A stretch of 64,000 nucleotides of DNA from AWTP1-13 sp033764875 (GCA_033764875.1 JANRIO010000094.1:1-64000), one strand, 5' to 3'; numbered from the stretch's first letter, positions 42,792 through 52,236 are shown. A program made the numbers and translations. The notes: generated from the sequence alone by a model not told the origin.

Positions 42792-43757
42792 ATGATGGCA
42801 GATGTGTCGCTGCAAGCTGTTCTGCTGGCGCTTGTGTTCTCGAGCCTTTTGATCGGCGCCGCCGCGATCGCCTGGCACGCGCGGCCTGCCGCCGCGGCCA
42901 GGGAGCCCGCTGCGGAGGAGGCGACCCCGCCGGCCGTGCCCGATGAGCACGATCCCGAGGTCCTGCAGGAGAGCCGGTTGCGCCTGTTCAACGAGGCGGC
43001 CGCCATCCTCAAGATCATTCGCCAGCAGATCGAGGCCGGTGATCGCTTTGGCAACACGCTGGCCGAGGTCGACCGCAAGCTGCCGAAGCTGGCGGATCCC
43101 GAGCAGGTCCGCATGGTGATCAAGTTTCTGGTCGCCGAGAACGCCAAGATGCAGCAGGAGCAGGGCGAGCTCAAATCCCGGCTCGAGCAATCCCAGTCCC
43201 AGGTCGAGGCGCTGCGCTTCAAGGTGGCCGAGGCGGAGGAGGTGAGCCTCAAGGACCCGCTGACGTCGGTTGCCAACCGCCGTGCCTTCGACATCGCCCT
43301 TCCCCAGGTCATCAACGACGCCCGGACCTTGAAGACGCCGCTCTGCCTCGTCCTCAGCGATCTCGATCACTTCAAGAAGCTCAACGACACTCACGGCCAC
43401 ATGGTCGGCGACGAGGTGATCAAGGTCTTCGCCAGCATCCTCAGCGAGAACATTCGCGCCGGCGACACGGTGGCCCGCTACGGCGGCGAGGAGTTCGCCG
43501 TCATCCTCACCCGCGCCGACATGCGCACGGCCGCGCGCGTCTGCGAGCGCATGCGCCTCGACATCGCGGCCCGCAAGCTTGCGCTCAACCGCAACGGCTC
43601 GCTGATCGGCGACATCACGGCATCCTTCGGCATCGCCCAGTACGTGAGCGGCGACACGCCCGAGACGCTGTTGAAGCGCGCCGACGAGAAGCTCTACGAG
43701 GCCAAGGCCGCCGGCCGCAACCGCGTCGTCATCGACCGCTCCGTGCTCGCGGCCTGA
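42792..43757 (+). CDS. Diguanylate cyclase (GGDEF)
   Basis: Makes cyclic di-GMP. 321 residues: one N-terminal membrane helix (residues about 6-28), a helical and coiled-coil region at about 60-150 (KMQQEQGELKSRLEQSQSQVEAL), then a GGDEF domain at 155-320 with the active-site form GGEEF and an allosteric I-site RAGD five residues before it, so product inhibition is likely. DPLTSVANRRAFD opens the domain. ATGs at 42792 and 42795 are adjacent. Its start is divergent from the arg leader, about 160 bases away. Confidence 0.92.
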   Translation: MMADVSLQAVLLALVFSSLLIGAAAIAWHARPAAAAREPAAEEATPPAVPDEHDPEVLQESRLRLFNEAAAILKIIRQQIEAGDRFGNTLAEVDRKLPKLADPEQVRMVIKFLVAENAKMQQEQGELKSRLEQSQSQVEALRFKVAEAEEVSLKDPLTSVANRRAFDIALPQVINDARTLKTPLCLVLSDLDHFKKLNDTHGHMVGDEVIKVFASILSENIRAGDTVARYGGEEFAVILTRADMRTAARVCERMRLDIAARKLALNRNGSLIGDITASFGIAQYVSGDTPETLLKRADEKLYEAKAAGRNRVVIDRSVLAA

Positions 43758-43783
43758 CCCTCGCTCTCTGGATCCGGAAACAG

Positions 43784-43822
43784 AAAGGCCGGACGGCGCC
43801 CCCCAGCGCTGCCCGGCCTTCC
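43784..43822. terminator. Possible bidirectional terminator, cyclase / gcrA
   Basis: GAAAGGCCGG (43784-43793) can pair with CCGGCCTTCC (43813-43822), with mismatches at the base, around a 19-base GC-rich loop. It lies between two convergent genes. Confidence 0.45.
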
Positions 43823-43868
43823 TCCCCCGCACGTTGCTGCGCCGGCCCGATGGCGGCGGCGCAGCCCC

Positions 43869-44471
43869 TCAAACGATGATCTTCTGGCCCGTCCTGCCTG
43901 GCGCGTCCGCGTCGTTGGCAGCGTCATGCGCAGCGCCGGACACGGCGGTGAGCGCCGGGATCGAAACCTCGCGGTCGCGGCGGCGCGGCTGCGGCGGCTG
44001 GAATGCCCGACGTGCGTGCGCCTCGCAATAGGGAAGTCCCGGGACCTTCTTCTTTCCACAGAAGTGGAAGTCGGATTGCTGTGGATCGCCGATCGGCCAG
44101 CGGCAGCAGCTCTCGGTCAGCGTCTGGATGTACTTGCGCTCCTTCAGCGGGATCTCGACCTCCTCGGCCGCCGGCGTGTACGGCTCGCTGTCGCCGAGAT
44201 AAAGATTGCGCAGCGCCGGATTGCCGACGGTGGCCGCAAAGCGCGGCTTCATGAGGCGTTTGGCGCCGGCTGGATTCGGCTGCGGCCTGGTGCGCGGGCG
44301 ATGTGACTTCATCCGCGATGTGGTTGCGCGGCCCGAGAGGCCGAGCCGGTGCACCTTGCCGATGACGGCATTGCGCGTGACGCCGCCGAGACGTCCGGCG
44401 ATCTGGCTTGCGCTCAGGCCGTCCGACCAGAGCTTCTTCAAGAGGTCAACGCGCTCATCGTTCCAGGTCAT
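43869..44471 (-). CDS. gcrA: Cell-cycle regulator GcrA
   Basis: A transcription factor that works with sigma-70 at CcrM-methylated GAnTC sites in alphaproteobacteria. 200 residues. The N-terminal helix-turn-helix is at 1-45 (MTWNDERVDLLKKLWSDG, ASQIAGRLGGVTRNAVIGKV), followed by a basic linker and a C-terminal domain with SCCRWPIGDP and FHFCGKKKVPGLPYCEAHA (Cys/His cluster). The start at 44471 begins exactly at the GcrA signature; the frame is open upstream to 44618 without conservation. GGGAG lies before the start. Confidence 0.95.
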   Translation of the reverse strand: MTWNDERVDLLKKLWSDGLSASQIAGRLGGVTRNAVIGKVHRLGLSGRATTSRMKSHRPRTRPQPNPAGAKRLMKPRFAATVGNPALRNLYLGDSEPYTPAAEEVEIPLKERKYIQTLTESCCRWPIGDPQQSDFHFCGKKKVPGLPYCEAHARRAFQPPQPRRRDREVSIPALTAVSGAAHDAANDADAPGRTGQKIIV

Positions 44472-44981
44472 GCCCTGGTTTCTCCCACTGTTGAACAGCG
44501 AGACACCGCGATACGCAGCGAGAATCCGCCCTAACGGCTTGACAGCAGCACCAGGCGCACGGGAGCGGTCACGCTCACGCGAGGCAGCGGGCGCCGGACG
44601 AGCCGACGACTGACGCAACTGGGAACTTGTGCTTTGAGGACGCGGGGAACTTGGGAACTGGGGCGACGGCCCCGACGCGACAGCACTACAAGCGGCACGC
44701 GACTGCGCGCCTTTACGCCTGTTTACAAGGGCTTCTGCCCTACGCGTCTACATGAGGTGGGAGGCCGGTACTGACACGTCGACGAGCCACACAACGCAGC
44801 GGGCTCGTCACTGGCCTATGCGAGGAGATTACCACTTGCTTAACGGCTGCCTCAAGCGAGCTGAGTCGCCGGGGCGCGTGAGCCGGGGGCGGTGTGACCC
44901 CTCCGTCACAGATTGCCGTACAACTTGTGAATCGCGGGGATCGGCGGTTGCCGGACCAAATCGAATCTTTCGCGTGGCTAT
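44472..44981. other. Intergenic region, gcrA / phoB
   Basis: 510 bases upstream of gcrA and downstream of phoB, both on the minus strand. It contains a small cluster of GGGAACTTG-like direct repeats (44630-44660) and an inverted repeat TGTGAC/GTCACA (44893-44910), which could end phoB transcripts. No coding-like frame with a ribosome-binding site was seen. Confidence 0.45.
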
Positions 44982-45713
44982 TCAGCCAGCCGCGTTCTCG
45001 AACACGTAGCCGGCGCCGCGCACGGTCCGGATTGGATCGCGGTCGTTGCCGCGCACCAGGGCCTTGCGCAGGCGGCCCACGTGCACATCGACCGTGCGTC
45101 CGTCGATGAAGGCGTCGCGTCCCCATACGCCGTCGAGAAGTTGCTGGCGCGACAGCACGCGCCCCACGTTCTCCATGAAGAACGAGAGCAGCCGGAACTC
45201 CGTCGGCCCCATGCGCACCTCGCGCTCCCGCCGCATCACGCGATGCGCGTTGCGGTCGAGGGAGATGTCGCCGGCGCGCAGCACGTCCGCCACCCGGTCG
45301 GGCGAGGCGCGCCGCAGCAGCGCCTTCACCCGCGCGATCATCTCCGGCACCGAGAACGGCTTGACCACGTAGTCGTCGGCGCCGGTCGAGAGGCCGCGCA
45401 CGCGGTCCGATTCCTCTCCCCGCGCCGTCAGCATCAGGATCGGCACGCCGCGCGTCGCCTCCGCGCGCCGGATGCGGCGGCACAGCTCGATCCCCGAGAG
45501 GCCGGGCAGCATCCAGTCGAGCACGATGAGATCGAACTGGTCCTCGCCGAGGAGGAGCTCTGCCTCCTCTCCCGTCGGGGCGACGACCACGTGGTAGTTC
45601 TGGCTCTCGAGGTTGTAGCGCAGCAGCTCCGCGAGCGCCGCCTCGTCCTCGACCACGAGGATCCGGGGCAGCATCTCGGTACGGGTGTGCGTCTGCTGCA
45701 TGGCCGTGTGCAT
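44982..45713 (-). CDS. phoB: Phosphate regulon response regulator PhoB
   Basis: OmpR-family regulator of the phosphate-starvation response. Receiver domain with the acceptor Asp in DLIVLDWMLPG and the KPFSVPEM block, then a winged-helix DNA-binding domain with VRMGPTEFRLLSFFMEN and TVDVHVGRLRKAL. Three in-frame ATGs are possible: 45713 (five bases after the phoU stop), 45701 and 45674. The last gives 230 residues, closest to the usual PhoB length. No start has a strong ribosome-binding site, which suggests coupling to phoU. Confidence 0.93.
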   Translation of the reverse strand: MHTAMQQTHTRTEMLPRILVVEDEAALAELLRYNLESQNYHVVVAPTGEEAELLLGEDQFDLIVLDWMLPGLSGIELCRRIRRAEATRGVPILMLTARGEESDRVRGLSTGADDYVVKPFSVPEMIARVKALLRRASPDRVADVLRAGDISLDRNAHRVMRREREVRMGPTEFRLLSFFMENVGRVLSRQQLLDGVWGRDAFIDGRTVDVHVGRLRKALVRGNDRDPIRTVRGAGYVFENAAG

Positions 45714-45718
45714 CGGTG

Positions 45719-46423
45719 TTACCGGACGAGGATGGTGGCCGTGTCGTCGCTTTTCGGGCGATCGTCCGTGATGGCGCGGCCGTTGACGAGATAGTAGACG
45801 TTCTCGGCGATGTTGGTGGTGTGGTCGCCGATGCGCTCGATGTTCTTGGCGCCGAACAGCAGGTGCGTGCACAGGCCGATGTTGCGCGGGTCCTCCATCA
45901 TGTAGGTGAGGAGCTCGCGAAACAGCGAATTGTACATGGCGTCGACCTTCTCGTCGTTGCGCCACACCGCCATCGCCTTGTCGGCGTTGCGCTCCACGTA
46001 GCTGTCGAGCACGTCCTTGAGCTGGCCGAGCGCGAGCTCGGTCATGTGCTTGAGGCCGGTCATCAGGCTCTTGGGATGGTTCTCGCCCGAGACCGCGAGC
46101 GCCCGCTTGGCGATGTTCTTGGCGAGGTCGCCGATACGCTCCAGATCGCCGGCGATCTTGAGTACCGTCATGATGTGGCGCAGGTCCGTCGCGACCGGCT
46201 GCCGCTTGGCGATGAGCACGATCGCGCTCTCCTGCAGCTCGCGCTCGAGGGCGTCGATGGCGCGGTCGCTGGCGACGGCGCTTTCGGCAAGCTGCGGGTC
46301 GCGCCGGGCAAGCGAATCGAACCCTTGCGCGAGCAGCCGCTCGGCAAGGCCGCCCATCTGCGCGATCTTCTTGTCGAGGAGCTGCAGCTCGCTGTCGAAA
46401 GCCTTGACGGTATGCTCCTGCAT
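45719..46423 (-). CDS. phoU: Phosphate signalling protein PhoU
   Basis: A 234-residue all-helical protein with two PhoU repeats (LDKKIAQMGGLAERLLAQG; DLRHIMTVLKIAGDLERIGDLAKNIA; ERIGDHTTNIAENVYYLVNG). It normally restrains PhoR by contacting the PstSCAB transporter. Here the transporter genes that usually lie upstream are missing apart from a pstB relic seventeen bases from the phoU start. Either another transporter serves it or signalling is altered. Confidence 0.95.
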   Translation of the reverse strand: MQEHTVKAFDSELQLLDKKIAQMGGLAERLLAQGFDSLARRDPQLAESAVASDRAIDALERELQESAIVLIAKRQPVATDLRHIMTVLKIAGDLERIGDLAKNIAKRALAVSGENHPKSLMTGLKHMTELALGQLKDVLDSYVERNADKAMAVWRNDEKVDAMYNSLFRELLTYMMEDPRNIGLCTHLLFGAKNIERIGDHTTNIAENVYYLVNGRAITDDRPKSDDTATILVR

Positions 46424-46439
46424 AGCTGTTCCTTTCCGC

Positions 46440-46776
46440 TCAGCCGAAACGGCCGGTGACGTCGGTCTGCGTGCGCCGTCGGGTGGGCGCCGTGAAGATC
46501 ATCTGCGCGCCGTCGAGCGCGATCAGCCTGCCCGGGTGCATGATGGCCGTGAGGCTCGGGACGGGCGTGGCCTGTTGCATGTTATGCGCCACGATGACGG
46601 CCGTGTAGCGCGTCCTGGGCGCGGCGCCGGGCGGCCACGCCTCGGGCCTGGCCGCGACCGTGCCCCCGCCGCGGCAGCGCCCTGGAGATCGGCGCGGCCT
46701 GCAATTTGGGTAGCGCGAGCGTGGCGACGTTCATGCCGGTCAACACGTGGAGCTGACGAACCTCCGCAGGCGACAT
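46440..46776 (-). pseudogene. pstB: Decayed pstB (phosphate ABC transporter ATPase), 3' part
   Basis: The last 58 codons before a TGA (46440-46442) match the PstB C-terminus: YTAVIVAHNMQQA with the H-loop His, MHPGRLIALD, MIFTAP, and the terminal VTGRFG. Upstream the match is weak and split between frames: VAARPEAWPPGAAP resembles the Walker B and D-loop region with the acidic residues lost, and EVRQLH with LQAAPISRAL (other frame, from 46776) resembles the signature-motif region. Walker A and the first half are absent. It lies between phoR and phoU, where pstSCAB is usual in Rhizobiales, so it is best read as a deletion scar. Confidence 0.8.
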
Positions 46777-46892
46777 GCCTGGGGAGTATAGAATAGGTGA
46801 GACGGGAATCTGCCCCCGCAGGCTCAGCTTCTATAGACCGTCAAAGACACAGTTGTGACAACTCAAACCCATGGAAAGGATTGACAAAAGGC

Positions 46893-48176
46893 TCATGGCA
46901 GGGCCGGCAGATGCACCGTGAAAGTCGACCCCTGGCCGACCTCTGACTGCACCTCCAGCTCGCCCCTGTGCCGGTTGAGGATGTGTTTGACGATGGCAAG
47001 CCCGAGGCCGGTGCCGCCCCGCTCCCGGCTCGCCGCCACGTTGATGCGATAGAAGCGCTCCGTCAGCCGCGGCAGGTGCTGTGGGGCAATGCCGGGGCCG
47101 TTGTCCTTCACCGCCACGGCCAGACGCCCCGGCTGCCGGCCGATCGTGATCTCGACGCTGCCCCCGGCCCGGCCGTACTTCAAGGCGTTCTGGATCAGGT
47201 TCTGGAACACCTGCACCAGCTCGTCCCGGTCGCCGCGCACGAAGGCGGGGCTGCCGGCGGGATTGAGCCTGAGCGCCGTGCCCGAGCGCTCCGCCAGCGG
47301 CTGCAGGGCCTGCACCACGTGATTGAGCGTGTCCTCGATGTCCACGCGCTCCGATGGCGGCAGGTGCTCGCGCATCTCCACCCGGCTCAGCGACAGCAGG
47401 TCGTCGATGAGCCGCGTCATGCGGTCGGCCTGCTCGCTCATCACCCGCAGGAATCGCTCGCGCGCGCCGGGATCGTCCTTGGCCGCGCCCTGCAGCGTCT
47501 CCACGAAGCCCTTGAGCGAGGCCAGCGGCGTGCGCAGCTCGTGGCTGGCGTTGGCCACGAAGTCGGCCCGCATGCGGGCGAGCCGGTCCTGCTCGGTCAG
47601 GTCGCGCACGGTGATCAGGATGGCGGGCGAGGCGAGCGATTCGTCCTTGGAGCCGAGCGCGGCCACGGTCGCCGAGCGGCGCCGCTCCACCGGCACCCGC
47701 TCCTGCAGCTCGACCGTTGCCATCTGTCCGCTTTCGAGCGCCCGGTCGACCGCCGCCACCAGCTCCGGGTCGCGGCTGAGCGAGGTGAAGTGCAGTCCCA
47801 CCCGCCCGCTGCCCAGGAGCTCCTGGCCGGGCGCATTGATATAGAGGATGTGCCCGGTCGGCCCCAGCACCAGCGCCGGCTCCGGGATGCCTTCGATCAG
47901 GTGCTTCCAGAGCACCTCGTTGTGGCGGGTCAAGGTTGTTGCGAGATCCTGGGACACTGCGGCGATATCCGACGGCGTGAGGGTCGCCCAGGCGCAGACG
48001 AGGGCAAGTCCGATGAGCCCGGCGGCCAGTGACAGCCCGCCGAGAAGAACGAACAGGCAGGTCAGGACCGTGGCCGCTGTCAGCAGCTCCCGCCGTGCGG
48101 CGATGCGCGGCGAGACCGCCTCCAGCGGACCGGCGATCCGCTTGAGCCAATCCTGGCTTGTCGCACGCCAGTCCAA
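46893..48176 (-). CDS. phoR: Phosphate regulon sensor kinase PhoR
   Basis: Membrane histidine kinase for PhoB. About 427 residues: two close membrane helices near 30-75, a PAS-like domain at about 85-190 (PEPALVLGPTGHILYINAPG), HisKA with the phospho-His in NASHELRTPLASLKGF, and HATPase with NLIQNALKYG, DNGPGIAP and GGTGLGLAIVKHI. The start is not obvious. The TTG at 48176 has AGGA seven bases before it and avoids running into the upstream gene; an ATG at 48269 would overlap that gene by 68 bases. Confidence 0.92.
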   Translation of the reverse strand: MDWRATSQDWLKRIAGPLEAVSPRIAARRELLTAATVLTCLFVLLGGLSLAAGLIGLALVCAWATLTPSDIAAVSQDLATTLTRHNEVLWKHLIEGIPEPALVLGPTGHILYINAPGQELLGSGRVGLHFTSLSRDPELVAAVDRALESGQMATVELQERVPVERRRSATVAALGSKDESLASPAILITVRDLTEQDRLARMRADFVANASHELRTPLASLKGFVETLQGAAKDDPGARERFLRVMSEQADRMTRLIDDLLSLSRVEMREHLPPSERVDIEDTLNHVVQALQPLAERSGTALRLNPAGSPAFVRGDRDELVQVFQNLIQNALKYGRAGGSVEITIGRQPGRLAVAVKDNGPGIAPQHLPRLTERFYRINVAASRERGGTGLGLAIVKHILNRHRGELEVQSEVGQGSTFTVHLPALP

Positions 48177-48201
48177 GGGACCATCCTGCAAGCTTAAGGC
48201 C

Positions 48202-48573
48202 TTAGGCCTGCGTCGACGGTGCGAACTTGACCGCAAACAAGGCCAGGACGGCCGGAAGGGCTTGCACATAGAGGATCGAGGGCTTGGCAGTCACTGCGCC
48301 GAAGATGCCAGCCACGATCACGCAGCCCAGGAAGAACACTTTAACAGCGTTGGATTCCTTTTTTGCGACAAGGCCCCAGACGAGGCCCGCCGCGAGGAAT
48401 CCGTTGTACAGGCCCTGGTTCGCGGCGAGCACGGCTGTGGCGTGCGCCTGCTCGGCCGTCATCCCGAAGGTGGCCAACCCGAACGGCGTCGTCCAGAAGA
48501 ACATCTCGATGATCAGGAAACCCGCGTGCAGCAGCGCGACGAGCCCGACGAGCAGGTTGGCGATGATGGTCAT
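48202..48573 (-). CDS. DUF1304 family membrane protein
   Basis: 123 residues with four hydrophobic helices. MTIIANLLVGLVALLHAGF, IEMFFWTTPFG and NQGLYNGFLAAGLVWGL are hallmark stretches of the DUF1304 family, whose function is not known. It ends 25 bases before the proposed phoR start on the same strand and may share a transcript with phoR. Confidence 0.88.
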   Translation of the reverse strand: MTIIANLLVGLVALLHAGFLIIEMFFWTTPFGLATFGMTAEQAHATAVLAANQGLYNGFLAAGLVWGLVAKKESNAVKVFFLGCVIVAGIFGAVTAKPSILYVQALPAVLALFAVKFAPSTQA

Positions 48574-48689
48574 GCGCGAAGTGCTTTGCTCCGTTTGAGC
48601 CCAGGATCAGTGTAGCAGTTTCCGCGCGCCGCGCGCGCCCAAAGCTTGCCGCCGCCCCGGAGCGCCGGTGCGGCATCCCGGCCGGGGAG

Positions 48690-49553
48690 TCAGCGCACGA
48701 GCAGGAGCGGGCACTCCAGCGCTGCCGCCAGCGGTCCCAGATCGCCCTCCTCCGGCACCACGGCGCCGCCGAACTGGCAGATCACGAACCCCGCGCCCTG
48801 CCGGCGCAGCGCCTCGGCGGCGGCCGCCGGCGCGCCGCGGGCGACGACCGCGTGGTCGATGCGCAGCTTCTCCCGCCCCGCCAGCGCGATGCGCGCCAGG
48901 GTGTCCATGTGCTGCAGCCTTGGCGCGTCGGGGGCGATCAGCAGCACCGCGATCATCGCGTCGTCGATCGCGGCGAGCCGCTCGGCGGCGCGCGTGAGGT
49001 CCGGCAGCCGGTCGAGGTCCTCGAGCGCGATCACCGTTGGGCCGGTGACGCGCCGCGCCCGCGGGCCAACGAGGATCAGCCCCGTCGTGCCCTCGATCGC
49101 CTCGAACATCTGCTTGACGGTGCGGCTGAAGCCGCCCGTGAACGGCTCGCTCAGCGCCACCACGTTCCAGGGGCCGACCTCGCTGCAGGCCGTGCGCAGC
49201 GCCTGCAGCGGATCGTCGCGCACGGTGCGGGTGCGCAGTGGAACGTCGACGCTGCGCGCCAGTCGCTCCAGCTCGCGCCGCGCGCCCTGCGCGGCGAGCT
49301 TCAGCGACTGCGCCACATCGTCCGCCGACAGCTTCTTGTGGCTCCGACCCGACAGCGACACCTCCTGCACGAAGCCGAAGGCCGCGCAGTCGAACAGCTG
49401 CGTATCCTCGATGAACAAGCTCTCGATCTCGGACTGGAAGGCCTGGGCGATCTTCACGGCGGCCAGCAGCGCCAGCGCGTTGGGCTGCGGCGAGCACACT
49501 TGCAACACAACGCGGCCGCGATCCTCTCCCGCCTGCGCCACATGCGCGATCAT
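48690..49553 (-). CDS. Unrecognised protein coupled to the Lon-like protease (USP-like fold suspected)
   Basis: 287 residues, no signal peptide or membrane helix. Two halves look like alternating beta/alpha units: VVLQVCSPQPNALALLAAVK and QALRTACSEVGPWNVVALSE in the first, LILVGPRARRVTGPTVIALED and MIAVLLIAP in the second. They end with FVICQFGG and CPLLLV. This recalls tandem universal-stress-protein domains, but no nucleotide-binding G-x2-G-x9-G motif is clear. The start overlaps the stop of the protease gene as ATGA, implying a functional link. The function is unknown. Confidence 0.7.
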   Translation of the reverse strand: MIAHVAQAGEDRGRVVLQVCSPQPNALALLAAVKIAQAFQSEIESLFIEDTQLFDCAAFGFVQEVSLSGRSHKKLSADDVAQSLKLAAQGARRELERLARSVDVPLRTRTVRDDPLQALRTACSEVGPWNVVALSEPFTGGFSRTVKQMFEAIEGTTGLILVGPRARRVTGPTVIALEDLDRLPDLTRAAERLAAIDDAMIAVLLIAPDAPRLQHMDTLARIALAGREKLRIDHAVVARGAPAAAAEALRRQGAGFVICQFGGAVVPEEGDLGPLAAALECPLLLVR

Positions 49554-52039
49554 CGCTTCTGGTCCTCTGCGTTCTTGCGCGTGAAGTCGCGTCCCCGCTC
49601 GGCGAACACGCGCAGCTTGTCCTCGACGAGCCGGTTCACGGTGCCCTCGGGGAAGCGGCCGTCGCTGCCCCGCTCGCCGGCCTTCACCCCCGTCAGGATC
49701 TCGATGCCCTGGCTGATGCTCGACACCGCATAGACGGCGAACTCGCCCTTGCGGACGGCCTCCACCACGTCCTGGCGCAGCATCAGGTGCTGCACGTTGG
49801 CCTGCGGGATCAGCACGCCCTGGCTCTTCGTCAGGCCGCGCTGTCTGCACACGTCGAAGAAGCCCTCGATCTTCTCGTTGACGCCGCCGATGGCCTGCAC
49901 CTCGCCCAGCTGGTTAACCGAGCCGGTTACCGCCAGCGTCTGCTTGATCGGCACCTCGGCCAGCGCCGACAGCAGGGCGTACAGCTCCGCCGAGGAGGCG
50001 CTGTCGCCGTCGACCCCGCCGTAGGACTGCTCGAACACGAGGCTCGCCGCCAGCGCCAGCGGCACGTCCAGCGCGAACTGGCCCGCCAGATAGCCCCACA
50101 GGATCATCACGCCCTTGGAGTGCAGGGGCCCGCCGAGCTTGACCTCGCGCTCGATGTCGGTGACGCGCCCCGAGCCGAGCCTGACGCGCGCCGTGATGCG
50201 GCTCGGCCGCCCGAACGCGAAGGAGCCGAGCTGCAGCACCGACAGGCCGTTGATCTGGCCGACCTTGGCGCCTTCGACATCGACCAGCATCACCTTCTGC
50301 TCGAAGGTCTCCAGCGAGCGGTCGCGCAGCCTGTCAGAGCGCTGCATGTGCGCCTCGATCGCCTGCTCGATGTCCTCGCGCGTCGTCACGCTGCGGCCCG
50401 AGGACTTGGCCCAGTGGTCGGCCTCGCGCACGATGTCGGCGATGCGTCCGATCTCGATCGACAGCTTCTCGCGATGGTCGGCGAGCCGCGCGCCTTCATC
50501 GATGACGCGGGCGACGCCGGAGGCATCCACGGGCTGCAGCCCGTGCTCCTTGACGATGGATGCGACGAGCCGCGCGAAGGCCCGGTCGTTCTCCTCGCTC
50601 CGCACGATGCTGTCGTCGAAGTCGGCCTGCACCTTGAACAGGCGCACGAAGTCGGGATCGAGCGCCACCAGCAGATAGTAGATCTCCCGGTCGCCGAACA
50701 GCACGACCCGGACGTCGAGCGGGATCGGCTCGGGATCGAGCGACTGCGTCGAGATCAGGCCGGCCGCCTCCATCGGCTGCTCGATCCGGATCATCTGCGC
50801 CTTCAGCGCCCGCTTCAGCGCCTCCCACGCGAACGGCGACAGCAGCAGCTTGCGCACGTCGAGCATCAGGAAGCCGCCGTTGGCGCTGTGCAGCGCGCCG
50901 GGCTTGATCAGCAGGAAGTCGGTGACGAGCGTCCCCATCTGCGCGATGTGCTCGACGCGGCCGACGAGGTTGCCATAGGTCGGGTTGATCTCCTCGACCA
51001 CCGGCGCGCCTGCCGCCCCTTCGGCTCCGTTCGAGGTGATCACGTTCACCATGTAGCGCCGGAAGCGCACGTCGTGCGCGGTGTCGAGCGGCTGCCGCAC
51101 CACCGCATTCTCCTCCTCGCTGGCGAGGAACAGGGCGATGTTGGAGATCAGGTCCGCGCCGGCGTCGTTGAGATAGGCGATCGCGGCGGGCACGTCCGCG
51201 AACGCCGCGCCGAGCTCGTCGAGCGCCTCGTGCACAGCCACGCGCGCCACCTCCTCGTTGAGCTCGGTCAGCGCCGCCCGTCGCTTCTTGTCCGCCTTCG
51301 GCACGCGCGCCAGGATGTCGCCGAGCTCCTTCTGCAGCGCCTCGATCTTGTTCTCCACCTCGCGCCGCATGTTCTCCGGCAGCGCGTTGAACACCTCCGG
51401 CTTCACCACCTTGCCTTCGTGCATGGGGGCCATGGTGAAGCCGGTGGGCGTGCGCAGCAGCGCGATGTTCTGCATCTGCGCCTTCGTGTTCAGCGCCTCG
51501 AAGGCCGCCTCCTGGCTCGAGCGGAACTCCTCGTCGATGGCCCGCCGCCGCGCCTGGTAGTCGTCGCCCTCGAACACGCCGGGCACCACGCTCCTGAGCT
51601 CCGTCAGCGCCCCGATCATGCCCTGCGCCAGCAGCTTGGCGCGGCCGTGCGGCAGGCACAGCGCCTTCGGCCGGTTCGGCGCGCTGAAGTTGTACACGTA
51701 GGCCCAGTCGTGCGGCGTTGCCGCCTTGGCGGCCTTTGCGACCAGCTGCTGGCGCACGGCCGTGGTCTTGCCCGACGCCGGCGGCCCGAGCACGAAGATG
51801 TTGTAGTCGTGGCTCTTGATGCTGGTGCCGAACTCGAGCGCCTTCAGCGCCCGGTCCTGGCCGATGAGCCCGCTGATCGGCTCGAGGTCGTCGGTGCTGG
51901 CAAATCCCAGGCTGGCGGGATCCACGACGCGGCGCAGGTCGTCGACGGGCAGCGCCGCTGCCGCGCCCGCGGCCGCCACGGCCGCCGCCTCTGCCTTCTT
52001 GGCGGCTGGGGTGTCGTTCTGTGACCGTTTGAAAAACAT
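49550..52039 (-). CDS. Lon-like (LonB-type) ATP-dependent protease
   Basis: 829 residues of the AAA + S16 type found in proteobacteria besides classical Lon. Walker A GPPASGKTT lies at 85-93, a long insert with coiled-coil character at about 180-290 (ENMRREVENKIEALQKELGD), the second ATPase part with GGFLMLDVRKLL and VVLFGDREIYY, and the S16 protease domain with Ser680 in GDSASSAE and Lys723 in VNEKI, spaced as in Lon. The N-terminal LAN substrate domain of Lon is missing. The start at 52039 was chosen over 52078 because the added residues are basic and unconserved. Confidence 0.92.
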   Translation of the reverse strand: MFFKRSQNDTPAAKKAEAAAVAAAGAAAALPVDDLRRVVDPASLGFASTDDLEPISGLIGQDRALKALEFGTSIKSHDYNIFVLGPPASGKTTAVRQQLVAKAAKAATPHDWAYVYNFSAPNRPKALCLPHGRAKLLAQGMIGALTELRSVVPGVFEGDDYQARRRAIDEEFRSSQEAAFEALNTKAQMQNIALLRTPTGFTMAPMHEGKVVKPEVFNALPENMRREVENKIEALQKELGDILARVPKADKKRRAALTELNEEVARVAVHEALDELGAAFADVPAAIAYLNDAGADLISNIALFLASEEENAVVRQPLDTAHDVRFRRYMVNVITSNGAEGAAGAPVVEEINPTYGNLVGRVEHIAQMGTLVTDFLLIKPGALHSANGGFLMLDVRKLLLSPFAWEALKRALKAQMIRIEQPMEAAGLISTQSLDPEPIPLDVRVVLFGDREIYYLLVALDPDFVRLFKVQADFDDSIVRSEENDRAFARLVASIVKEHGLQPVDASGVARVIDEGARLADHREKLSIEIGRIADIVREADHWAKSSGRSVTTREDIEQAIEAHMQRSDRLRDRSLETFEQKVMLVDVEGAKVGQINGLSVLQLGSFAFGRPSRITARVRLGSGRVTDIEREVKLGGPLHSKGVMILWGYLAGQFALDVPLALAASLVFEQSYGGVDGDSASSAELYALLSALAEVPIKQTLAVTGSVNQLGEVQAIGGVNEKIEGFFDVCRQRGLTKSQGVLIPQANVQHLMLRQDVVEAVRKGEFAVYAVSSISQGIEILTGVKAGERGSDGRFPEGTVNRLVEDKLRVFAERGRDFTRKNAEDQKR

Positions 52040-52236
52040 ACGAATTCTTTTCCACGGCTGCTGCTGGCGCGCGGACAATAGGCGCCAATCCGCGGCAAGG
52101 AAAGGGCGGCAGGATGACAGCCCTTACCGGTATGCTAAGCAGAGGCCCATGACGTCCCCTTGTCCGGAATCAACCGGCGGCCCACCCTTGGCAGACTGGC
52201 GCCGGCGGCGGCGTCCGCCGGCCACGGAGCGCAACC

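Noticed and set aside
46582..46776. A 64-codon minus-strand frame that might be a small gene
   Set aside because: Part of it aligns by eye with the signature region of PstB and the in-frame continuation is lost; it is better read as part of the pstB relic.
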